Positions 5,750-12,193 of a stretch of DNA of 13,724 nt are shown here, one piece after another. The notes under the pieces were generated by a model. That model had not been told where the DNA came from, ran no database searches, and saw only the letters and a program-made list of their open reading frames with translations. The translations under genes were made by a program, and so were the position numbers. Origin of the DNA: Chloroflexota bacterium (lineage in GTDB: Bacteria; Chloroflexota; Anaerolineae; Anaerolineales; Villigracilaceae); contig JACPVB010000276.1 in assembly GCA_016191985.1 (NCBI GenBank), positions 1 to 13,724 on the forward strand. The letters are read 5' to 3'. Position 1 is the stretch's first letter. Each line of letters opens with the position of its first letter.

Positions 5750-7588
5750 ATGTTTCAAAAAGAACAACAACTCATCGAAGAAAAAATAAAAGCCTATTGC
5801 CAGGCCAATGACATTGCGCTGGCTGAACTGAAATGGCAGCCCATTCCCTTCTCTGGTGAATGGGGTTTTGCCACGTCATTTTTCCAGACCGCCGCCAACG
5901 AAGCGAAATTGGGCAAAGGGGACAAAGCCCCAGTGCCGCAAAAGGCCCAGGGAATTGCCGAGCAGGTAAAAGACATCCTTCGACGCGCTCAGGACGGGAG
6001 CGTGGAGGGGATCAGCCGCATCGAAGCAGTCAAGGGCTATCTCAATGTCTATTTTAAGACATCTGATTATGCCCGTCGCGTTGTGGACGAAGTGCTGGCA
6101 TCCAAAGCTGATTTTGGTCGTGGTGCGTCAAAAGGTGAACGTGTGATGGTCGAATATGCCCAGCCAAACATGCTTCATTCCTTTCACATTGGACATGCGC
6201 GCAATACGATTTTAGGCGAAGTGCTGGCAAGGTTGGTGGAGTTCGCAGGTTTTGAAACCATCCGCGCATCGTACCCGGGTGATTTGGGACTCGGTGTAAT
6301 CACTGTCGTATGGATGTACGAAAAGTTCCATAAAGGACAGGAGCCACAAGATGTGCACGAGCGCGGTCAATGGTTGTTGAAGTTGTATGTGGAAGCCACC
6401 GCTATGCTCGAAAAGAAAGAGAATGAAATACCTGAGCAAACCGCACAACGGGAAGCCTTTGAAGCCGAGCGCCGCGAGATGTATCGTCAATGGGATGCGG
6501 GTGATTCGTACGTGCGTGAATTATGGAAAACATTGCGCGAGTGGAGTCTGGAGGAACTGCGCGATATTTTACGAATGCTCGATGTAAAAATGGATGTGTG
6601 GTTTTATGAAAGCGAAGTAGATGAACCTTCAAAAGCCATCGTTGAGGAATTAATCGCGCGCGGCATCGCCGATGATGAACGTCCCCAGGGCGGGGCGGTG
6701 ATCGTGAAAATCGATGAGAAGCTGGGTCTCACCAAGGAAAAATATCGCACGAACGTCATTTTGCGCGGGGACGGAACGACGCTGTACCTGACCAAAGACC
6801 TGGCGCTGGCGAAAGTAAAGTTCGAGCAATACCACGTGGATCGTTCGATCTACGTGGTGGACGTGCGCCAATCGCTGCATTTGCAACAGGCATTTGCCAT
6901 TTTAAAATTGTGGGGTTTTCCGCAAGCCGAGAAGTGCCATCACCTCGGTTACGGGTTCGTGAGCCTGCCCGAGGGAGCCATGTCTGCGCGGCGCGGACGT
7001 GTGGCGCTGTTCAAGGAAGTTTATGATGAAGCCATCAAGCGCGTGCTTTCGGTGGAAGCCGAGAAAAGCGCCGATATTCCCGCGAATGAACGCGAAAAAA
7101 TCGCTGCACAGATCGGTTTGGGCGCGCTAGTTTATTCCATGCTTTCGGTGGATAACAACAAAGATATTGTGTTTGACATCAATGAGGCTTTATCGTTTGA
7201 CGGACGGACTGGTCCCTATATTCAGAATGCTCATGTGAGGGCAAACTCGATATTAAAGAAGTCGAAAATCGAAGGTCGAAAGTCGGACGATCTTGGACCT
7301 TCGACTTTCGACTATGAATTGACGAAACATGAAATCGAGCTCATCGAAAAAATCTCCCACTTCCCCAACGCTGTGCAGCAGGCCGCAGAGGAGTATCGTC
7401 CGCTGGTAATGGCGGCGTATGCGTATGACCTGGCAAACACATTTCACTCGTTCTATCACGCAGTCAACGTCTTGCAAACGGAAGATGAAAAAGTGAAACG
7501 CGCACGTTTGCGTCTGGTCGCCGCCGCAAAACAGACCATTGCAAATGCGCTCCGTTTGCTGGATATTCAAGCGCCTGACCTAATGTAA
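5750..7588 (+). CDS. argS: Arginyl-tRNA synthetase
   Basis: 612 aa; class I synthetase that charges tRNA-Arg with arginine in the cytoplasm. Visible are the N-terminal tRNA-binding domain (to about 125), the HIGH motif in FHIGHARN (HIGH at 146-149) after VEYAQPN, the KMSKS-equivalent MSARR at 411-415, and a C-terminal DALR anticodon-binding domain (about 520-612, FPNAVQQAAEEYRPLVMAAYAYDLANTFHSFY...). ATG 5750 is chosen because an in-frame TTG at 5738 directly abuts the -10 box and would not be in the transcript. No Shine-Dalgarno is seen, consistent with a nearly leaderless mRNA. Residues 504-521 (KSKIEGRKSDDLGPSTFD) are encoded by a palindromic repeat that appears to have inserted in frame between the catalytic core and the DALR domain. 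A strong terminator follows the stop. Confidence 0.97.
   Translation: MFQKEQQLIEEKIKAYCQANDIALAELKWQPIPFSGEWGFATSFFQTAANEAKLGKGDKAPVPQKAQGIAEQVKDILRRAQDGSVEGISRIEAVKGYLNVYFKTSDYARRVVDEVLASKADFGRGASKGERVMVEYAQPNMLHSFHIGHARNTILGEVLARLVEFAGFETIRASYPGDLGLGVITVVWMYEKFHKGQEPQDVHERGQWLLKLYVEATAMLEKKENEIPEQTAQREAFEAERREMYRQWDAGDSYVRELWKTLREWSLEELRDILRMLDVKMDVWFYESEVDEPSKAIVEELIARGIADDERPQGGAVIVKIDEKLGLTKEKYRTNVILRGDGTTLYLTKDLALAKVKFEQYHVDRSIYVVDVRQSLHLQQAFAILKLWGFPQAEKCHHLGYGFVSLPEGAMSARRGRVALFKEVYDEAIKRVLSVEAEKSADIPANEREKIAAQIGLGALVYSMLSVDNNKDIVFDINEALSFDGRTGPYIQNAHVRANSILKKSKIEGRKSDDLGPSTFDYELTKHEIELIEKISHFPNAVQQAAEEYRPLVMAAYAYDLANTFHSFYHAVNVLQTEDEKVKRARLRLVAAAKQTIANALRLLDIQAPDLM
7260..7313. repeat. 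54-bp palindromic element inside argS
   Basis: Arms 7260-7277 (AGTCGAAAATCGAAGGTC) and 7296-7313 (GACCTTCGACTTTCGACT) pair over 18 bp with one mismatch around an 18-nt loop that contains a further GAAAGTCGGAC word. The length of 54 nt is a multiple of three and keeps the argS frame open, adding a low-complexity polar segment. The internal near-repetition of GTCGAA resembles intergenic repeat families; here it lies in coding sequence. The palindrome is seen; insertion is inferred. Confidence 0.7.
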
Positions 7589-7618
7589 GAAGGTAGACAA
7601 GAAAACAGGTAAAGAAGT

Positions 7619-7659
7619 AAACAGACTGAATGCTCTTTGGGTATTTGGTCTGTTTTTTT
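7619..7659 (+). terminator. Intrinsic terminator of argS
   Basis: AAACAGAC (7619-7626) pairs with GTCTGTTT (7648-7655). The stem extends inward with wobble pairs to about 7635/7639, and a run of seven T (7653-7659) follows. It lies 30 nt after the argS stop and ends 10 nt before the next start codon. Confidence 0.85.
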
Positions 7660-7669
7660 ATCGGTGAAA

Positions 7670-8947
7670 ATGAACCCTCACATATTTGATGAAACACACC
7701 CTTTGGAAGAAGTGCTGGTCTGGGGCGAGCCTGGCATCGAGGCTCTGCTGGGACAGTTGCTTCCGAAATCCAAGAGTCTCTTTTTTAGCTATTACGAAGT
7801 GCTGGAGGCGCGAAAAGAGTTCTGGAACATGCAAAGGCTGATCGAAAACGAGGGCATAAAATTCACACGGGCAAAGGATGCGCTCGCACGGTCTTTGGAA
7901 ATCAAGGAAATCCCGAACGAGCCGAAAAACATCCTGGAACTTGAAAGCGCCCTGCTCCAGCGGGTCAATGAATATTACGAGACATTTCGCGAACACAAAA
8001 TAAGGGATTTTTCACACGAAGGCATTCATGGGGATATTGACGAAGTTTTTCAACAGATCCAAAAAGATATGAAACAGGTCTTGTACGAGGACATCGAACG
8101 ATATGGAGAAATTTCCACGATCCGTCTAAATTATTTGCTCAGTCTTTCACACGAACTTCCGCTGGCAAACATTTTTTACGGCAGGGATCAATCGCAGGTT
8201 CTGGCAGGCAAGGTGCTTTTGTCGGCGTTGAAGTGGGGAATCCGCAAATCGGAAGTTGGTGTTTTCAGGGAGGCATTAATTGAATTGGGATACGGCAACC
8301 TGCTGGTTGAGATCGATCGCGGAACCATCGAGGGCGGCGACATTGCCATCCTCGGCAGTACCTGCTACATCGGGGTCGGTGCACGGACATCCATGAGTGC
8401 GGTTAAAAATCTATGCAAGAAGATCGGTGTGTTTTTGGAGCGCCAGGGGATTCAAATTGTGGCGGTCGTCAACAAACGCCATGCAGAGGAGGCCGCCACC
8501 TTTAGCGCACCCACGGATGAACACATGCGCATCATGCACCTGGACATGTTCTGGATTCCGCTCGCCCCTGACCTGGTGATGGCCTATGGACACGAGCTGG
8601 ATCAACGCGAAGTCATCCGCATTTCACGCAATATGGAAAGTTTTGTGATCGAAGAATTAGGTGGGTTTCGTGAATTTCTCGAAGGAAGAGGGATCGAGAT
8701 TTTGGAAGTGGACGAACACGAACAGAGAAATTTTGCCACCAACCTGCTCAATCTGGGGAATCGGACCGTGATCGTTGCCCTCTCCACAAACACCCGTGTT
8801 ATCAAGGAATTAGAAAAGCGCGGCTTTCGCGTGCTAAGCGCGGAGTTGAACAAACTCGTCAACGGCTATGGCGCAGTCCATTGTTTGACGGCTCCCATCA
8901 AACGCGGGATCGCCCAAGAGGGTACTCAACGCCAGACAGATCAGTAA
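7670..8947 (+). CDS. Arginine deiminase / amidinotransferase superfamily enzyme
   Basis: 425 aa. The pattern is that of guanidine-modifying enzymes, which attack a guanidino carbon with a Cys. In order: an ADI-like N-terminus (EEVLVWGEPGIEALL, EARKEFWNMQRLIENEGI); LANIFYGRD with Asp173, like the family's PNLYFTRD; EGGDIAILG with Glu221; MHLDMFW with His290 and Asp292; NFATNLLNLG; and C-terminal NGYGAVHCLTAPIKR with His404 and nucleophile Cys405, like the GGxHC of arginine deiminase. All catalytic residues expected of the superfamily are present. It likely converts arginine to citrulline and ammonia, but the position-specific specificity residues cannot be judged by eye, and no arcB, arcC or arginine/ornithine antiporter gene is nearby. 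ATG 7670 is preferred; GTG 7664 is a close alternative. No strong Shine-Dalgarno or promoter was found after the argS terminator. Confidence 0.8.
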   Translation: MNPHIFDETHPLEEVLVWGEPGIEALLGQLLPKSKSLFFSYYEVLEARKEFWNMQRLIENEGIKFTRAKDALARSLEIKEIPNEPKNILELESALLQRVNEYYETFREHKIRDFSHEGIHGDIDEVFQQIQKDMKQVLYEDIERYGEISTIRLNYLLSLSHELPLANIFYGRDQSQVLAGKVLLSALKWGIRKSEVGVFREALIELGYGNLLVEIDRGTIEGGDIAILGSTCYIGVGARTSMSAVKNLCKKIGVFLERQGIQIVAVVNKRHAEEAATFSAPTDEHMRIMHLDMFWIPLAPDLVMAYGHELDQREVIRISRNMESFVIEELGGFREFLEGRGIEILEVDEHEQRNFATNLLNLGNRTVIVALSTNTRVIKELEKRGFRVLSAELNKLVNGYGAVHCLTAPIKRGIAQEGTQRQTDQ

Positions 8948-9174
8948 GTCCTATTACAAGCAAACGCCTTGTTTGAATCGCCTTTTAAAGCATTACCTAA
9001 AAGTCTTCTCTCCACTTAGCACTCTGTCAGGCATAGATTGATTGTTAAACATTCCCTGTTTACGAGTAAATTTCAAAAACCCACTTCTCAAATCATCGTT
9101 TAATCAATCCTCGGCCTTCTGGCGAGTTATATTCTACTACACGACATAAATAGTACTAAATTGATTAAAGTACC
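8948..9174. other. Gene-free AT-rich region upstream of the PadR operon
   Basis: No coding region is supported here. It holds a weak hairpin CAAAC-GCCTT-GTTTG (8961-8975) after the deiminase-like gene, which could be a poor terminator, and three related words: GATTGATT (9036-9043), TTTAATCAA (9099-9107) and TTGATTAAA (9161-9169). The last two are exact inverted copies. GTACT (9153-9157) and AGTAC (9169-9173) flank the last copy directly before the -35 box. Confidence 0.5.
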
Positions 9175-9203
9175 TTGACAGACATAGTAATATGTTGTAT
9201 ATT
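9175..9203 (+). promoter_or_regulatory. Consensus promoter of the padR operon
   Basis: TTGACA (9175-9180), a spacer of exactly 17 nt and TATATT (9198-9203): the strongest promoter in the window. Transcription would start near 9210, about 14 nt before the ATG, with GGAG (9212-9215) inside the leader. Such a strong promoter fits a unit held down by a repressor. Confidence 0.85.
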
Positions 9204-9205
9204 AC
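9187..9205. promoter_or_regulatory. Probable PadR operator
   Basis: GTAATAT-GTTGT-ATATTAC is a perfect 7-bp inverted repeat with a 5-nt centre. It covers the end of the spacer and all of the -10 box. A dimer bound here would block RNA polymerase. PadR-family repressors usually bind AT-rich dyads in their own promoters, so autoregulation by the gene directly downstream is the natural reading. Binding itself is inferred. Confidence 0.65.
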
Positions 9206-9223
9206 ACCTATGGAGCTGACCCA

Positions 9224-9553
9224 ATGACCGATAATAAGATTTCCTCAGACCTGCTCAGAGGCCATACGGATACGATCATCCTGAAACTGCTAATGGATGG
9301 CGACAAATATGGATACGAGATTTCAAAATTGATCCAAACCAATTCCCGCAGCGAGTACGAGCTTAAGGAAGCTACCATGTACTCGAGCCTGAAGAGGCTG
9401 GAGAGTGACGGCGGTATCACTTCATACTGGGGAGATGAATCCCAGGGGGGAAGGAGGCGGTACTACCGGATCACCGAAAAAGGTAGACAAGTCTATGTTG
9501 AAAACAAGAACAATTGGGAGTACGCAAAGCGCGTGCTTGATAACTTATTGTAA
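9224..9553 (+). CDS. PadR-family transcriptional repressor
   Basis: 109 aa, the compact subfamily-2 size. A winged helix carries the family pattern: LLMDGDKYGYEISKLI (about 23-38), YELKEATMYSSLKRLESDGGI (about 45-65), then the wing SYWGDESQGGRRRYYRITEKG (66-86) and a C-terminal dimerisation helix. Such proteins bind DNA as dimers and let go when a planar, often toxic, compound binds at the dimer interface. ATG 9224 follows GGAG (9212-9215) at 8 nt. It is the first gene of a four-gene operon; the next gene starts 15 nt after its stop. Target and ligand are inferred from context: the operator at 9187-9205 and the DrrAB-type exporter downstream. Confidence 0.93.
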   Translation: MTDNKISSDLLRGHTDTIILKLLMDGDKYGYEISKLIQTNSRSEYELKEATMYSSLKRLESDGGITSYWGDESQGGRRRYYRITEKGRQVYVENKNNWEYAKRVLDNLL

Positions 9554-9568
9554 AGGAGATTTGAAGTT

Positions 9569-10444
9569 ATGAATGAAAAATTGACAAACTATTTGAACGG
9601 CGTTTTTGCACCATACGATGGGGTAAAAAGCGTTGCCGAACTAAAGGCTGACCTGCTCTCCGATTTACAGGAGCGGTTCCGTGAACTCAAAGCCGAAGGC
9701 AAAGACGATGAAACGGCCTTTGAGATGACCATTGACAGCATCGGCGATATCGAACAAACAGTACAGGATGTGGCTAACCTTTCCCACTCGCTGGAGCGAC
9801 AAGTGCTGACAAATTTCAGCGCGAGTAATCTGCCAGAGAGTGATTTTGCGGGTGTTACTGCGCAAAAAGGGAAATTTGATGCCAGCGCGTTGCGCGGCTC
9901 CAACTTTTCAGGTGCAGACCTGACCGGTAGCACGTTTAAGGCCAGCGATATACGTGAAGCTAATTTTGACAGCACAAATCTGACCGACTGTACCCTGTAT
10001 GTCAGTGATCTTACGGATGCGAGTTTCAAAAAAGCCATTCTTGTACGCACTGAATTCAACACGTCAGATCTAACCGGAGCAAAATTCACCGATGTAAAAC
10101 TGATCGACGTAAAGCTGAAGACGACCGACCTTACGAAGACAGTCTTTGAAAACTGTATCTTTAGCGGCGTGGATTTTAAGCTTTGTGATTTGCGAGGGCA
10201 ACACTTTGACGGGCAAACCTTTATTGGTGTCAAGTTTGACAATACGTCGCTGAACGAAGCTACGTTTAAGGGCGCGACCCTTAGAAATGTGTCCTTCCTT
10301 GCACCGTTTACCTGGTCTACGTGGTCTAAGAAACACTACCGTGCCCTCAAAACCATCAACTTTGAAGGCGCGATGATGGATAAATTAACCTATGCCACGC
10401 TCAAAGGTTTGGAAGTCGATTTATCAAAAGTAACTATTATATAA
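9569..10444 (+). CDS. HAAS-like / pentapeptide-repeat fusion protein
   Basis: 291 aa. Residues about 1-75 (YLNGVFAPYDGVKSVAELKADLLSDL, then AEGKDDETAFEMTIDSIGDIEQ) resemble the HAAS/permease-prefix helical domain that often follows PadR genes. From residue 83 to 243 a Phe, Leu or Ile stands at nearly every fifth position (F83, L88, F93, F103, L108, F113, L118 ... F233, L238, F243; only 98 breaks it). This predicts a right-handed quadrilateral beta-helix of about eight turns, as in MfpA and Qnr proteins. There is no enzymatic motif, signal peptide or membrane segment, so it is cytoplasmic. AGGAG (9554-9558) precedes ATG at 10 nt. In this PadR/DrrAB operon it could sense the ligand or exporter, or protect a target such as gyrase; neither role is shown. 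An AT-rich, Lys/Asp/Thr-rich composition sets it apart from its neighbours. Confidence 0.85.
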   Translation: MNEKLTNYLNGVFAPYDGVKSVAELKADLLSDLQERFRELKAEGKDDETAFEMTIDSIGDIEQTVQDVANLSHSLERQVLTNFSASNLPESDFAGVTAQKGKFDASALRGSNFSGADLTGSTFKASDIREANFDSTNLTDCTLYVSDLTDASFKKAILVRTEFNTSDLTGAKFTDVKLIDVKLKTTDLTKTVFENCIFSGVDFKLCDLRGQHFDGQTFIGVKFDNTSLNEATFKGATLRNVSFLAPFTWSTWSKKHYRALKTINFEGAMMDKLTYATLKGLEVDLSKVTII

Positions 10445-10456
10445 GGAGTGAAGAAT

Positions 10457-11218
10457 ATGCAAAATCAAGCCATCCAGGTGAATGGACTGCAAAAGTCCTA
10501 CGAGAAGATTCATGTTCTAAAAGGCGTGGATTTCGAGGTGAAAAAGGGCAGTATTTTTGCCCTGCTCGGCTCCAACGGTGCCGGCAAGACAACGATTGTT
10601 AAAATCCTCACCACGCTGCTCAAACAGGATGGCGGAACTGCCGCCGTCAACGGCTTCGACGTTGCGTCAAAGCCCGGCGATGTGCGGCAGTCGATCAGCC
10701 TGACCGGGCAATTCGCCGCCGTAGACGAGATATTGACCGGGCGGGAAAATTTGATCATGATCGCCAAACTGCGGCACCTCAAAAATCCGCGTCCGGTCGC
10801 GGATGATTTACTGAACCGCTTCGGTCTGACCGATGCCGCCGACCGCAGAGTTTCCACCTATTCGGGCGGTATGCGCCGCAGACTCGACATCGCCATGAGC
10901 CTGGTAGGGAAACCACAGGTTATTTTCCTTGACGAGCTGACCACCGGGCTTGACCCCGAGGCGCGCGTCGAGGTTTGGAAGACTGTCAAAGAGCTTGCTA
11001 ATAATGGCACGACGGTATTCTTGACCACACAGTATTTGGAGGAAGCTGAACAGCTCGCCGACAGAATTGCCATTCTGCATGAAGGGAAAATTATCGCGAA
11101 CGGTACACTCGCGGAATTAAAAAAGCTGTTCCCGCCCGCAAAGGTGGAGTACATTGAAAAACAGCCGAGCTTGGAGGAAATATTCCTCGCAATCATCGGC
11201 AAGAAAGAGGAAAAGTAA
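10457..11218 (+). CDS. DrrA-type ABC transporter ATP-binding protein
   Basis: 253 aa; energises the ABC-2 permease encoded next. Walker A is GSNGAGKT (38-45); the Q-loop is SLTGQFAAVDEILTGRENL with Gln85; the signature is YSGGMRRRLDIA (135-146); Walker B is VIFLDE (155-160); the switch region is LTTQYLEEAEQLADRI, with Gln192 where most ABC proteins have His, as usual for the DrrA group. Residue 161 is Leu where the family has Pro (LDELTTGLD instead of LDEPTTGLD). The protein is shorter than DrrA of Streptomyces (about 330 aa) and ends soon after SLEEIFLAIIG. ATG 10457 is preferred over GTG 10448 because AAGGAG (10443-10448) is 8 nt upstream of the ATG. It starts 12 nt after the pentapeptide gene, and its stop codon directly abuts the permease start. 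The likely cargo is a hydrophobic drug or lipid; the substrate is not readable. Confidence 0.93.
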   Translation: MQNQAIQVNGLQKSYEKIHVLKGVDFEVKKGSIFALLGSNGAGKTTIVKILTTLLKQDGGTAAVNGFDVASKPGDVRQSISLTGQFAAVDEILTGRENLIMIAKLRHLKNPRPVADDLLNRFGLTDAADRRVSTYSGGMRRRLDIAMSLVGKPQVIFLDELTTGLDPEARVEVWKTVKELANNGTTVFLTTQYLEEAEQLADRIAILHEGKIIANGTLAELKKLFPPAKVEYIEKQPSLEEIFLAIIGKKEEK

Positions 11219-11986
11219 ATGGAATCAACAAAGAGACACTTTTTCAGCGATATGAATGTTATGCTTGGACGTTCCATGCACCATATTTTCCGCAGCATGG
11301 ACACCATCATCACAGTCACCATCACTCCGATCGCGATGATGCTGCTGTTCGTCTATGTGCTCGGCGGTGCCATTCAAACCGGCACGGACAACTATGTGAA
11401 TTATCTGTTGCCCGGCATCCTGCTGATGGCGATTGCAAGCGGCATCGCCTATACGTCTTACCGTCTGTTCATGGATATGCAAAGAGGCATCTTCGAGCGG
11501 TTCCACTCCATGCCGATTGCGCGTTCGGCCCCGCTGTGGGGGCATGTGCTGACCTCACTGGTATCCAATGCGATTTCGGTCCTCGTCATTATTCTCGTAG
11601 CGCTGATTATGGGTTTCCGCTCGTCGGCGGGAGTACTATCATGGCTTGCCGTGGCCGGTATCCTCGCGCTGTTTACGCTGGCCCTGACATGGATCGCGGT
11701 GATTGCCGGACTGTCCGCAACATCGGTGGACGGCGCAGGCGCCTTTGCCTATCCGATTCTCTTCCTGCCGTTTATCAGTTCAGCGTTTGTGCCCACCGAA
11801 TCGATGCCGTCAGGCGTTCGCGCATTTGCCGAAAATCAGCCGGTTACTTCGATAGTGGACGCCATCCGCGCGCTGCTGTCGGGGCAACCTGTCGGAAATG
11901 ATATTTGGGTTGCTCTTGCGTGGTGCGTCGGGATTATGCTTGTGGCGTATATCTTTGCAATGAGGGTGTATAAAAAGCGGATGTGA
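11219..11986 (+). CDS. DrrB-type ABC-2 transporter permease
   Basis: 255 aa with about six membrane segments: roughly 28-52, 60-83, 108-133, 138-166, 175-192 and 229-249. Conserved family stretches are NYLLPGILLMAIASG, DMQRGIFERFHSMPIARSA (cytoplasmic loop that contacts the ATPase), SSAFVPTESMPSGVRAFAENQPVTSIVDAIRALL, and a C-terminal basic YKKRM. It forms the channel of a two-component exporter with the preceding ATPase. ATG follows the ATPase stop with no gap (TAAATG), with AGAGG about 8 nt upstream, indicating translational coupling. It is the last gene of the operon; a terminator begins 56 nt after its stop. Confidence 0.92.
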   Translation: MESTKRHFFSDMNVMLGRSMHHIFRSMDTIITVTITPIAMMLLFVYVLGGAIQTGTDNYVNYLLPGILLMAIASGIAYTSYRLFMDMQRGIFERFHSMPIARSAPLWGHVLTSLVSNAISVLVIILVALIMGFRSSAGVLSWLAVAGILALFTLALTWIAVIAGLSATSVDGAGAFAYPILFLPFISSAFVPTESMPSGVRAFAENQPVTSIVDAIRALLSGQPVGNDIWVALAWCVGIMLVAYIFAMRVYKKRM

Positions 11987-12041
11987 AAAGGTTGCGATCA
12001 TGTTTAAGTAAGTTGCAATGCACTCTGCGTATGTCACATAA

Positions 12042-12083
12042 AAAACAGGCTGAAAGTTATCTAGGCTTTCAGTCTGTTTTCTT
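12042..12083 (+). terminator. Intrinsic terminator of the padR-drrAB operon
   Basis: AAAACAGGCTGAAAG (12042-12056) pairs over 15 bp, with one G-T wobble, with CTTTCAGTCTGTTTT (12066-12080) around the loop TTATCTAGG. A T-rich tail follows (CTTGTTT). The left arm shares the word AACAGRCTGAA with the argS terminator. Confidence 0.85.
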
Positions 12084-12152
12084 GTTTAATTCAATCAATG
12101 AGACCGTATTGGGTAAAAACGATGTGACTCAAAACCAAAGCGGAGCTGCATC

Positions 12153-12163
12153 GGACACTGTCC
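12153..12163. promoter_or_regulatory. Perfect short palindrome upstream of the cDPG-synthetase-like gene
   Basis: GGACA-C-TGTCC lies 30 nt before the ATG at 12194. It may be an operator, but no convincing promoter could be placed in 12084-12193, so the link is weak. Confidence 0.25.
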
Positions 12164-12193
12164 TCTTTACGGTTTGTACGATAGGAGATTCCT

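Noticed and set aside
7637..7669. TTG start of the deiminase-like gene
   Set aside because: It would be translated through the argS terminator stem and T-run; ATG 7670 fits the family start.
9589..10242. 217-aa open frame on the minus strand inside the pentapeptide gene
   Set aside because: The periodic coding of the real gene keeps the antisense frame open; no ribosome site or family pattern.
12177..12182. TACGAT as -10 box for the cDPG-synthetase-like gene
   Set aside because: Transcription would start after the Shine-Dalgarno, and no -35 lies at proper spacing.
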